Assembly (NCBI RefSeq): GCF_000331775.1
Contig: NZ_CAPJ01000428.1
Location: 1 to 14,884 of the forward strand
From: Xanthomonas translucens pv. translucens DSM 18974
Lineage (GTDB): Bacteria > Pseudomonadota > Gammaproteobacteria > Xanthomonadales > Xanthomonadaceae
Direction of reading: 5' to 3'
Length of the DNA: 14,884 nucleotides
The notes beneath the pieces were generated by a model. It had not been told where the DNA came from, ran no database searches, and was given only the letters and a program-made list of their open reading frames with translations. Both the position numbers and the translations under genes were made by a program. Positions 7,854 through 14,884 of the stretch are shown here, piece after piece. How positions within the stretch are numbered: position 1 is the first letter of the stretch; each line of letters starts with the position of its first letter.

Positions 7854-10511
7854 ATGCGCCAGATCCTGACGACCGCTATCGCCCTGGCCTTGGCCAGCGT
7901 CTCGCCGTGCACGTTCGCTCAGCCGGACAGTCCTGCACCCGGCGTCGCCGCCGTGGTCACCACGCAACTGCCGCGCACCGCCAGGCCGCGCCATTACGCG
8001 CTGGAGATCACCCCGCACGCCGACAAGATGACGTTCGACGGCAAGGTCCGCATCGATCTCGACGTGCTGCAGGCCACCGACCGCATCGTGCTGCAGGCGG
8101 CCGCCCTGCGCTTCGGCCGTAGCACCGTGACCGGCGGCAAGTCCAAGGCGGCGCTGGTGGCCAAGGTCGCCAGCGACGCCGACGCGCAGACCGCCAGCTT
8201 CGTGTTCGCCACGCCGTTGGCGCCGGGCAGCTACGTGCTGTCCATCGACTACAGCGGCGTCATCAACACCCAGGCCAACGGCCTGTTCGCGCTGGACTAC
8301 GCCACCGCGCACGGCCAGCAACGCGCGCTGTACACGCAGTTCGAGAACTCCGACGCGCGCCGCTTCCTGCCGTCCTGGGACGAACCCGACTTCAAGGCCA
8401 CCTTCGACCTGACGGTGAATGCACCGGCCGCGCAGATGGTGGTCGGCAACATGCCCGTGGCCGCCACCACCGACCTCGGCCATGGCCGCAAGCGCGTCGC
8501 GTTCCAGACCACGCCGAAGATGTCCACCTATCTGTTGTTCCTGGGTGTGGGCGATTTCGAGCGCACCGCGCTCAAGGGCGACAACGGCACCGAGATCGGC
8601 GTGATCGCCCCGCAGGGCAAGGCCGACCAGGCGCACTTCGCGCTGGAGTCCGGCCGCGACGTGCTGCGCGAATACAACGACTACTTCGGCGTGCGCTATC
8701 CGCTGCCCAAGCTGGACAACATCGCCGCGCCGGGCGGCAGCCAGTTCTTCAGTGCCATGGAAAACTGGGGCGCCATCTTCACCTTCGAACGTTCGTTGCT
8801 GCTGGACCCGGCCGTGTCGGACGTGACCGATCGGCAGCGCGTGTTCACCACGGCCGCGCACGAGATCGCGCACCAATGGTTCGGCGACCTGGTGACCATG
8901 GCCTGGTGGGACGACCTGTGGCTCAACGAAGGCTTCGCCACCTGGCTGGAAGGTCGCACCACCGCCAAGCTGCACCCGGAATGGGATATCGACAAGACCG
9001 GCCCGGCCCACGTCAGCCGCGCCGCCATGGGCGGAGACGCCTACGCCACCACCCACCCGGTGGTGCAGAAGGTGGACACCGTCGAACAGGCCAGCCAGGC
9101 CTTCGACGGCATCACCTACCAGAAGGGCTCGGCGGTGATCGGCATGCTCGAGGATTACGTCGGTACCCAGGCATGGCGCGACGGCGTGCGCCGGTATATC
9201 AAGAAGCGCGCCTACAGCAACGCGGTCACCAGCGACCTGTGGCGGGAAATCGACGCCGCCGCACCGGGCAAGCACTTCCAGCAGGTGGCGCACGACTTCA
9301 CCCTGCAGCCTGGCGTGCCGCTGATCAAGGTCGACTCCAGTTGCAACGCTGGCACCACCGTCGTGCGCCTGGAGCAGGGCGAATACACCCTCGACCGCCC
9401 CGACAAGCAACCGCTGCGCTGGCACGTGCCGGTGGCGGTGCGCAGCGGCGAGCACGAGGAACGCGTGCTGGTGGACGGCAGCGTGCAGTTGCGACTGCCC
9501 GGCTGCGCCGCACCCGTGCTGGTCAACGCCGGGCAGAAGGGCTACTACCGCACGCTCTACGCACCCGCGCAATTCAAGGCGCTGGCCGCCGGTTTCGCCA
9601 CGCTGCCGGTGGTGGACCAGCTTGGCGTGATGCTGGACACCGGCGCGCTGGCAGACGTGGGCCTGCAACCGCAGGCGGATCTGCTCGACCTGGCAGGCAA
9701 GGTGCCGGTGGGCGCAGCGTCCGACCTGTGGACTACGGTGTCCGGCGTCTACTTCGGCATCGACGCCCTGTTCAAGGCCGACCCCAAGGGCCAGGCCGCC
9801 TGGCGCCGCTACGCGGTGTCGCGGCTGGCGCCGGAATTGGCCACGCTGGGCTGGGACGAGCGCGATGGCGACTCCGCCCAGGTCAAACAACTACGCGCGC
9901 GCCTGATCGGCACGCTCGGCACCCTGGGAGATGCCGAGGTGATCGCCGAAGCGCGACGCCGCTTCGCCGCCTTCCAGGCCGATTCCAAGACGCTGTCGCC
10001 GGAACTGCGCAACACCGTGCTCAACATCGTCGCGTACAGCGCCGACGCCGCCACGTGGGACACCTTGCACCGGATGGCACAGAAGGAAACCTCCTCGATG
10101 ATCCGCGATCAGGACTTCCAGCTGCTGGCCATCGCCAAGGACGCCACGCTCGCGCAGCGCGCCCTGGACATGGCGCTGACCGACGAACCCGGGGCGACCA
10201 ACAGCGCCACCATGATCTCGTTGGTGTCATATGATCACCCGGACCTGGCCTTCGATTTCGCCGTGGCCCATCGCGAACGCGTGGATACCCTGGTGAGCAC
10301 TGGCTCGCGCGCCCGCTACTACCCTTACCTGGGCATGCATTCGGACGACCTGAAGATGGTCGACAAGATCCAGGCGTATGCCGATCGCTACCTTGCCCCG
10401 AGCTCGCGCCGCGATGCCGACGTCGCCATCGCCGCTATCCGGACCAGCGCGAAGCTGCGTGCGCAGCGGGTGCCGCAGATCAAGGCGTGGTTGGCGGGGC
10501 GGAAGCGGTGA
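7854..10511 (+). CDS. Secreted M1-family zinc aminopeptidase
   Basis: The 885-residue protein begins with a signal peptide, MRQILTTAIALALASVSPC then TFA, with likely cleavage after residue 22, so it should act in the periplasm or outside the cell. It removes N-terminal residues from peptides. M1 hallmarks are QFENSDARRFLPSWDEP in the N-terminal beta domain, the exopeptidase motif SAMEN (300-304, a variant of GAMEN) and the zinc site HEIAHQWFGD at 336-345, with E359 in LNEGFATWLE (HEXXH, 18 residues, then E). The catalytic-domain motif ITYQKGSAVIGMLEDYVG follows, and the last 300 residues are the ERAP1-C-like helical domain. ATG 7854 was preferred over ATG 7806 because it begins the signal peptide. 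The 5' neighbour is the broken DUF1444-like gene. No obvious promoter was found in the 135-base gap. Confidence 0.93.
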   Translation: MRQILTTAIALALASVSPCTFAQPDSPAPGVAAVVTTQLPRTARPRHYALEITPHADKMTFDGKVRIDLDVLQATDRIVLQAAALRFGRSTVTGGKSKAALVAKVASDADAQTASFVFATPLAPGSYVLSIDYSGVINTQANGLFALDYATAHGQQRALYTQFENSDARRFLPSWDEPDFKATFDLTVNAPAAQMVVGNMPVAATTDLGHGRKRVAFQTTPKMSTYLLFLGVGDFERTALKGDNGTEIGVIAPQGKADQAHFALESGRDVLREYNDYFGVRYPLPKLDNIAAPGGSQFFSAMENWGAIFTFERSLLLDPAVSDVTDRQRVFTTAAHEIAHQWFGDLVTMAWWDDLWLNEGFATWLEGRTTAKLHPEWDIDKTGPAHVSRAAMGGDAYATTHPVVQKVDTVEQASQAFDGITYQKGSAVIGMLEDYVGTQAWRDGVRRYIKKRAYSNAVTSDLWREIDAAAPGKHFQQVAHDFTLQPGVPLIKVDSSCNAGTTVVRLEQGEYTLDRPDKQPLRWHVPVAVRSGEHEERVLVDGSVQLRLPGCAAPVLVNAGQKGYYRTLYAPAQFKALAAGFATLPVVDQLGVMLDTGALADVGLQPQADLLDLAGKVPVGAASDLWTTVSGVYFGIDALFKADPKGQAAWRRYAVSRLAPELATLGWDERDGDSAQVKQLRARLIGTLGTLGDAEVIAEARRRFAAFQADSKTLSPELRNTVLNIVAYSADAATWDTLHRMAQKETSSMIRDQDFQLLAIAKDATLAQRALDMALTDEPGATNSATMISLVSYDHPDLAFDFAVAHRERVDTLVSTGSRARYYPYLGMHSDDLKMVDKIQAYADRYLAPSSRRDADVAIAAIRTSAKLRAQRVPQIKAWLAGRKR

Positions 10512-10596
10512 GGGTGAGTGGCGGTTGGTCGAGTGCAGCTGGCTTTGGTGATAAGCGTGTTTCGCCGCAGGAGGCGACGGCGATAGGGTGTGCAAA

Positions 10597-10632
10597 TACC
10601 CAAATTGGGTAGAAGCCTACCCAATTTGGGTA
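10597..10632. repeat. Perfect 15-bp inverted repeat with 6-base loop
   Basis: TACCCAAATTGGGTA (10597-10611) and TACCCAATTTGGGTA (10618-10632) are exact reverse complements separated by GAAGCC. Each arm is itself a near palindrome around AAATT/AATTT, so the site could be a 36-nt RNA hairpin or two tandem operator half-sites. It lies 86 bases after the aminopeptidase stop codon and about 90 bases before the toxin-antitoxin promoter. There is no following U-tract. Confidence 0.8.
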
Positions 10633-10698
10633 CGAGGGCGGGTGGCTGGTGCGCGCGGGTTGGAAGGCCCGCGCCGCTTGCCGAGGACAGCGGCAAAG

Positions 10699-10727
10699 TT
10701 GAAGTCACAGCACCCACCTGCCATCAT
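10699..10727 (+). promoter_or_regulatory. Candidate promoter of the antitoxin-toxin pair
   Basis: TTGAAG (10699-10704) and CATCAT (10722-10727) are 17 bases apart and each match four of six consensus positions. The -10 box overlaps the left end of the 24-bp palindrome, the arrangement expected if the antitoxin represses its own promoter. Confidence 0.4.
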
Positions 10728-10748
10728 GCGTTGCAATTGCAACGCATG
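10725..10748. promoter_or_regulatory. 24-bp perfect palindrome, likely antitoxin operator
   Basis: The site is two CATGCGTTGCAA half-sites head to head with no spacer and no mismatch. It ends ten bases before the antitoxin start codon and covers the candidate -10 box. Type II antitoxins with ribbon-helix-helix or similar dimeric DNA-binding domains repress their own operons through such palindromes, so this is the best operator candidate in the window. The binding itself is inferred. Confidence 0.7.
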
Positions 10749-10757
10749 AGGTGCCGC

Positions 10758-11021
10758 ATGAAATCAGCATCCCTTCCTTCGCTCCGGGTCGATCCTGCGC
10801 TGCGCGAAGCCGCCGAGGCGGTGCTGCAAAAGGGCGAAACCCTGTCCAGCTTCGTCGAGCAGTCCGTGCGTGCCCAAGTGCAGCTGCGGCAACAGCAGGA
10901 TGCGTTTGTTGCGCGTGGTCTGGCATCGCGCGATAGCGCCTGGCAGTCGGGCCGCTACATCGACGCGAAAGACGTGCTGGCTGGGCTGCAGTCCCAGCTG
11001 GATACGGCCCGGAAGGGCTAA
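10758..11021 (+). CDS. Type II antitoxin, YlcI/YnfO- or ParD-like
   Basis: The 87-residue protein starts MKSASLPSLRVDPALREAAE. The N-terminal half (LRVDP, then EAAEAVLQKGETLSSFVEQSVRAQV) fits a ribbon-helix-helix fold: a strand followed by two helices split by the GETLS turn. The C-terminal half (RQQQDAFVARGLASRDSAW, then IDAKDVLAGLQSQL) is the tail expected to wrap the toxin. ATG 10758 has GAGG five bases ahead; the in-frame ATG at 10746 lies inside the palindrome and has no such site. The toxin gene begins six bases after its stop codon, so they form one operon. Its role is to neutralise the toxin and repress the shared promoter. The family name is from memory. Confidence 0.8.
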   Translation: MKSASLPSLRVDPALREAAEAVLQKGETLSSFVEQSVRAQVQLRQQQDAFVARGLASRDSAWQSGRYIDAKDVLAGLQSQLDTARKG

Positions 11022-11027
11022 GCCAGC

Positions 11028-11336
11028 GTGGGATTCACCGTCCGCTTCACGGAGGAAGCGCGCGAAGACCTCTCGCGCCTCTACGACTGGCTGCTGCAAC
11101 GCGCAGAGAGCGACTTCACCGTGGCCGAGCATGCGCTGCAGGCCGTCCGAGATGGCATCACCGTGCTTGAACTAGCGCCATTGAGCTGCCGCAAGGCAGG
11201 CCCGGATGATCCATTTTTGCGCGAGTTGGTGATCGGCTTTAGCGCCAGCGGCTATGTGCTGCTGTTCGAGGTCGAGGACCGCCAATGCGTGACCGTACTG
11301 GCGGTACGGCATCAGCGCGAAGACGACTATCACTGA
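11028..11336 (+). CDS. RelE/ParE-family toxin
   Basis: The 102-residue protein starts at GTG 11028, with GGAAGG eleven bases upstream inside the antitoxin end. MGFTVRFTEEAREDLSRLYD is the typical beta strand followed by a helical hairpin; FLRELVIGFSASGYVLLFEV and VTVLAVRHQREDDYH are the central sheet and the C-terminal strand/helix with conserved Arg and His. The ending [L/V]AxRxQRxxxY is shared with the truncated relic at 6463-6672. Family members act either on ribosome-bound mRNA (RelE) or on gyrase (ParE), and the sequence alone does not decide which. The gene is intact and paired with its antitoxin. The hsdM gene starts 30-60 bases after it with no visible terminator. Confidence 0.88.
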   Translation: MGFTVRFTEEAREDLSRLYDWLLQRAESDFTVAEHALQAVRDGITVLELAPLSCRKAGPDDPFLRELVIGFSASGYVLLFEVEDRQCVTVLAVRHQREDDYH

Positions 11337-11396
11337 TATCCCGGCTGCACCCGACTCGATTTACGGATGCGCCATTCTCCATCTGGAAACATCACT

Positions 11397-13238
11397 TTGA
11401 ATCACGCTTCCCTTTCCGCCTTCATCTGGTCTGTTGCCGACCTGCTGCGCGGTGATTACAAACCGCACGAGTATGGCAAGGTCATCCTGCCGTTCACCGT
11501 GCTGCGCCGTCTGGACTGCGTGCTCGCGCCAACCAAGGCTGCTGTCCTGAAAGAACTGGATGCCAAGACCAAAGCTGGCCTGAATCCTGAGCCCTTCCTG
11601 CTGCGTAAGGCTGGGCAAAGCTTCTACAACACCTCGCCGCTGGACCTGGCCAAGCTGCTGGGCGACCAGGACAACATCCGCCAGAACCTCTACACCTACA
11701 TGAAGGCGTTTTCGCCGGCGACGCGCGATATCTTTGAGCGGTTTGACTTTTTTACCCAGGTCGACCGATTGGCCAAGGCCAACCTGCTGTACCTGGTCAC
11801 CGAGAAGTTCGCCAATATCGACCTGCACCCCGATGCGGTGGACAACGCCACCATGGGCTCGGTGTTCGAGGAACTGATCCGCAAGTTCGCGGAAATCTCC
11901 AACGAGACCGCCGGTGAGCACTTCACCCCGCGCGAGGTCATCCGCCTGATGGTCGGCCTGCTATTCATCGAGGACGACGACGTGCTGACGCCCGGCAATG
12001 CCGTGGTGCGCACCATCTACGACCCCACCGCCGGCACCGGCGGAATGCTGTCCATCGCCGGCGAATACCTGGCCGAGCACAACCCGCAGGCGCGGTTGAC
12101 CATGTACGGCCAGGAACTCAACGACGAGTCCTACGCCATCTGCAAGGCCGACATGCTGATCAAGGGCCAGCCTGTGGAGAACATAGTCGCCGGCAATACC
12201 CTCAGCGACGATGGCCACGCCGGGCGCAAGTTCGACTACATGCTGTCCAACCCGCCGTTTGGCGTGGAATGGAAGAAGGTGGAGAAGGCCGTGCGTGCCG
12301 AGCACGAGACCAAGGGCTTCGACGGCCGCTTCGGCCCTGGCCTGCCGCGCGTGTCCGATGGCTCGATGCTGTTCCTGATGCACCTGCTGGCCAAGATGCG
12401 CCCGGCGCACGACGGCGGCAGCCGTTTCGGCATCGTGCTCAACGGCTCGCCGCTGTTCACCGGCGGTGCCGGCAGTGGCGAGAGCGAGATCCGTCGCTAT
12501 GTGCTGGAAAACGACCTGGTGGAAGCCATCGTCGGCCTGCCCACCGACATGTTCTACAACACTGGCATCGCCACCTATGTGTGGATCCTGTCCAACAAGA
12601 AGCCGGACGACCGCAAAGGCTGGGTGCAGCTGATCGATGCCGGCAGCTTCTGGCAGAAAATGCGCAAGAGCCTGGGCTCCAAGCGCAAGGAGATGGCGCA
12701 GGCCCATATCGACACCGTCACCCGCCTGTTTGGCGACTTTGCCGAGGCCGAGCTGGTCAGCGTGCTCGACGCCGCCGGCAACGTGCTGGGCGAGCCGCAG
12801 CTGGTGACGCATACGCAGGCCGCACCGCAGGCCCCCGAGGGCGGCCGCCTCAAGCGCGTGCCCATCGCGCGCATCTTCAAGAACGAGGATTTCGGCTACA
12901 CCACCATCACCGTCGAGCGCCCGTTGAAGGACGAGGCCGGCAACGTGGTGCTGGGCCTCAAGGGCAAGCAGAAGGGCAAGCCGCAGCCGGACAGCGCCCT
13001 GCGCGATACCGAGAACGTGCCGTTGGATCAAGATATCGGCGACTACTTCGCGCGCGAAGTGCTGCCGCATGCGCCGGATGCCTGGATCGACGAGGACAAG
13101 AGCAAGGTGGGCTACGAGATCCCGTTCAACCGCCATTTCTACGTGTTCGAGCCGCCGCGCAGCCTGCACGCCATCGACGAGGAACTGAAAGCGGTGACGG
13201 CCAGCATCATGAAGATGCTGGGGGAGCTGGCGGAATGA
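11397..13238 (+). CDS. hsdM: Type I restriction-modification DNA methyltransferase subunit HsdM
   Basis: This N6-adenine methyltransferase subunit carries out host protection and joins HsdS in an M2S1 enzyme. The HsdM N-terminal helical domain begins [20 protein letters not shown], and [14 protein letters not shown] precedes the SAM-binding motif [10 protein letters not shown] (209-217). Motif IV, NPPF, is at 285-288 and [15 protein letters not shown] follows. The C-terminal part from about residue 475 ([20 protein letters not shown], then [10 protein letters not shown]) is longer than in EcoKI or EcoR124I HsdM, giving 613 residues. I preferred the TTG at 11397 ([10 protein letters not shown]), with GGAAAC 6 bases upstream, because relatives start there. 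ATG at 11367, ten codons upstream without a ribosome-binding site, is the alternative. The stop codon overlaps the hsdS start as ATGA. Confidence 0.95.
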   Translation: MNHASLSAFIWSVADLLRGDYKPHEYGKVILPFTVLRRLDCVLAPTKAAVLKELDAKTKAGLNPEPFLLRKAGQSFYNTSPLDLAKLLGDQDNIRQNLYTYMKAFSPATRDIFERFDFFTQVDRLAKANLLYLVTEKFANIDLHPDAVDNATMGSVFEELIRKFAEISNETAGEHFTPREVIRLMVGLLFIEDDDVLTPGNAVVRTIYDPTAGTGGMLSIAGEYLAEHNPQARLTMYGQELNDESYAICKADMLIKGQPVENIVAGNTLSDDGHAGRKFDYMLSNPPFGVEWKKVEKAVRAEHETKGFDGRFGPGLPRVSDGSMLFLMHLLAKMRPAHDGGSRFGIVLNGSPLFTGGAGSGESEIRRYVLENDLVEAIVGLPTDMFYNTGIATYVWILSNKKPDDRKGWVQLIDAGSFWQKMRKSLGSKRKEMAQAHIDTVTRLFGDFAEAELVSVLDAAGNVLGEPQLVTHTQAAPQAPEGGRLKRVPIARIFKNEDFGYTTITVERPLKDEAGNVVLGLKGKQKGKPQPDSALRDTENVPLDQDIGDYFAREVLPHAPDAWIDEDKSKVGYEIPFNRHFYVFEPPRSLHAIDEELKAVTASIMKMLGELAE

Positions 13239-14557
13239 GGTTGCCGAGGTATGGGGAGTACAAGGACAGCGGAACTTGGCTGGGGCTTATTCCTTCCACA
13301 TGGGCAGCCGTGCGCCTCAAGTGGGTTGCCAGCGTCAACGACGATGTTCTTCCTGAGACAACCAACACGGACTATGAGATTGAATACGTCGACATTGGAA
13401 GCGTGAGTCTTGATCGAGGCATAGAGCGGACCGAGCGAATCAACTTCGCTGACGCACCGTCTCGTGCGCGTCGCCTGGTTAGGGATGGCGACATTCTTGT
13501 CTCGACCGTTCGAACATACCTCAAGGCAATAGCGCCGGTCGTAACCCCACCAGGAAACTTGGTGGTCTCGACTGGATTTGCCGTAGTTCGACCGGCACTC
13601 CAGCTCTTGTCCCGATACGGCAAGTACGCCCTGCAGGCGACCGGATTCGTTGACGAAGTCATCAGCCGCTCGACCGGCGTTAGTTATCCAGCCATCAACG
13701 CGTCCGATTTGGTCCGCATCTGTGTGCCGGTCCCGCCAGCCGAAGAGCAATCCGCCATCGCCGCCTTTCTCGATCGCGAAACGGCCAAGATCGACGCCCT
13801 GATTGCCGAGCAGGAAAAGCTCATCGCCCTGCTCGCCGAAAAGCGCCAGACCACCATCTCCCACGCCGTCACCAAAGGCCTGAACCCCAACGCCCCGATG
13901 AAGGATTCCGGCATCGCCTGGCTCGGGGAAGTTCCGGCGCATTGGGAGGTGAAACAGCTTCGTCATTTCGCAGAAGTGCTTCGCGGCAAATTCACCCATC
14001 GACCGCGAAATGATCCTGCGTTCTATGACGGCGGCTATCCGTTTGTCCAAACAGGAGACATCACCGGAGCAAGTCGATACATCCAGAGTTTTCGACAAAC
14101 CCTCAATGAGCGGGGCACCTCGGTTAGCAAGGAGTTCCCGAGTGGGACCCTCGTGATGGCCATCGCCGCCAATATCGGCGACGTAGCGATCCTCACATTC
14201 CCGGCGTACTTTCCCGACAGCATCGTCGGCCTAGTCCCGAAGCTGGGCGTCGATTTACCCTTCCTTTATTACCTGATGACGGCTATGAAGACGCCAATGA
14301 TGCAAACGGCCACTGTGAGCACTCAGCTCAACTTGAATGTCGATCAGATTTCGTCTCTGGTCGCCGGATGCCCTCCAGTCAGCGAACAGGCAGCTATTGC
14401 TGCCTTCCTCGACGCCGAATTGGAACGACTGGAAGCGTTGCAGGCGGAAGCTGAGCGAGGGATCGAGCTCCTCAAAGAACGCCGCTCCGCCCTCATCGCC
14501 GCCGCCGTCACCGGCCAGATCGACGTACGCGGCCAAGTTGAGGACATCGCCATATGA
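13235..14557 (+). CDS. hsdS: Type I restriction-modification specificity subunit HsdS
   Basis: The 440-residue protein has the two-half HsdS layout. TRD1 spans about residues 8-165, opening [15 protein letters not shown]. The first conserved helix runs about 166-215 ([20 protein letters not shown], then [20 protein letters not shown]). TRD2 spans about 222-378, opening [16 protein letters not shown], with [11 protein letters not shown]. The second conserved helix runs about 380-430 ([20 protein letters not shown], then [17 protein letters not shown]). The TRDs read each half of a bipartite DNA site; the helices set the spacing and bind HsdM. The TRDs use rarer, more A/T-ending codons (ATT, AGT, CTT, ATA) than the helices, typical of recombining TRDs. 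It overlaps hsdM by ATGA and its stop overlaps the next start. The recognised DNA sequence cannot be predicted here. Confidence 0.95.
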   Translation: MRLPRYGEYKDSGTWLGLIPSTWAAVRLKWVASVNDDVLPETTNTDYEIEYVDIGSVSLDRGIERTERINFADAPSRARRLVRDGDILVSTVRTYLKAIAPVVTPPGNLVVSTGFAVVRPALQLLSRYGKYALQATGFVDEVISRSTGVSYPAINASDLVRICVPVPPAEEQSAIAAFLDRETAKIDALIAEQEKLIALLAEKRQTTISHAVTKGLNPNAPMKDSGIAWLGEVPAHWEVKQLRHFAEVLRGKFTHRPRNDPAFYDGGYPFVQTGDITGASRYIQSFRQTLNERGTSVSKEFPSGTLVMAIAANIGDVAILTFPAYFPDSIVGLVPKLGVDLPFLYYLMTAMKTPMMQTATVSTQLNLNVDQISSLVAGCPPVSEQAAIAAFLDAELERLEALQAEAERGIELLKERRSALIAAAVTGQIDVRGQVEDIAI

Positions 14558-14884
14558 ACAGTCATCCACAGACCATCCAGATCTTTCTCCCCTCCGGGGA
14601 TCCGCAGGGCGTGCGTGTTGCCGAGATCACCACCCGCATTGTGCGGATGATCGAAGTGCCGCGCAGCCTCATGGCCGAATTTTTGGCGATGCCGGAGTCT
14701 GAGCAGGTGGGCCTGTATTTCCTGTTTGGCGAGGATGAGGCAAGTGGACGCGAGCAGGCTTACATCGGACAGAGCGGACTGCTGAAGCAACGGTTGTCCG
14801 AGCACAACACAAAAAAGGATTTCTGGAGCCGTGCAGTAGTAGCGGTGTCGTTGACCCAGAGCCTGACTAACACGCATGCAATTT
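14554..14884 (+). CDS. GIY-YIG-like nuclease-fold protein (3' end outside window)
   Basis: The visible 110 residues start [19 protein letters not shown]. An N-terminal domain (about 1-50: VRVAEITTRIV, then VPRSLMAEFLAMPES) is followed by VGLYFLFG (52-59) and AYIGQSG (69-75), a GIY-YIG signature with Leu in place of Ile. R80 and H84 in LKQRLSEHN lie where the catalytic Arg and following residues sit, and TNTHAI near the edge would lead into the helix with the metal-binding Glu, which is not visible. The family makes cuts in DNA or is structural. ATG overlaps the hsdS stop (ATGA) and GAGGA lies nine bases upstream, so it is co-translated with the restriction operon. It may be an accessory of the Type I system; its function is unknown. 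Confidence 0.8.
   Translation, partial: MNSHPQTIQIFLPSGDPQGVRVAEITTRIVRMIEVPRSLMAEFLAMPESEQVGLYFLFGEDEASGREQAYIGQSGLLKQRLSEHNTKKDFWSRAVVAVSLTQSLTNTHAI

Noticed and set aside
6654..9890. Very long open frame on the minus strand (about 1078 codons).
   Set aside because: It lies opposite the DUF1444-like and M1 aminopeptidase genes. The sense strand has clear motifs (HEXXH-18-E, signal peptide), whereas the antisense product is a His/Gly/Val/Arg-rich shadow typical of GC-rich DNA.
10590..10757. Coding extension of the antitoxin back through the hairpin and palindrome.
   Set aside because: The frame is open, but its translation comes from the nested palindrome and the operator; the Shine-Dalgarno GAGG sits just before 10758 and the fold begins there.
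11961..13169. Minus-strand open frame of about 400 codons under hsdM.
   Set aside because: Same shadow composition (Val/Gly/His/Ala-rich), and no ribosome-binding site or recognisable motif; hsdM is unambiguous on the plus strand.

Overview
The window reads as chromosomal DNA of a GC-rich gammaproteobacterium of the family Xanthomonadaceae (Xanthomonas or a close relative such as Stenotrophomonas, Pseudoxanthomonas or Lysobacter). This rests on the strong G/C bias at third codon positions, the intergenic stem-loops of the 'GTAGGAGCGGCTTCAGCCG' type, the GGGACTC heptamer runs that litter Xanthomonas intergenic DNA, and the gene order hflK-hflC-DUF2065-purA. The genus is an inference, because no rRNA is present.

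Region 1 (1-2230), housekeeping: the 3' end of a CbpA/DnaJ-like co-chaperone gene runs rightward. It is followed by a repeat-rich gap and two leftward genes, a stand-alone PilH-like response regulator and an AcuI/YhdH-type quinone/acryloyl-CoA oxidoreductase.

Region 2 (2230-6345), the conserved hflK-hflC-DUF2065-purA block: hflK and hflC overlap by an ATGA and encode the SPFH complex that controls the FtsH protease. A 61-residue membrane protein of the YjeT type follows, then adenylosuccinate synthetase. A textbook Rho-independent terminator closes purA.

Region 3 (6346-7720), a decay zone: a short HsdS-like fragment is joined to the C-terminal two thirds of a ParE/RelE-type toxin, both without their 5' parts. 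Next comes a DUF1444-like gene whose reading frame is broken by what looks like a one-base loss near 6810.

Region 4 (7854-10511): an intact gene for a secreted M1-family zinc aminopeptidase with a signal peptide, HEXXH-18-E and a GAMEN-like motif.

Region 5 (10512-14884), a defence cluster that continues past the right edge: a 36-nt perfect hairpin, then a 24-bp perfect palindrome (the likely operator) in front of an antitoxin-toxin pair of the ParD/RelE kind. A Type I restriction-modification operon follows (hsdM, hsdS, then a GIY-YIG-type gene cut by the window end). hsdM/hsdS and hsdS/GIY-YIG each overlap by ATGA, so they should be translated together. No hsdR is visible and it is expected beyond 14884. 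The island sits about 4 kb from the HsdS and ParE remnants, which suggests that the locus has gained and lost related modules more than once.
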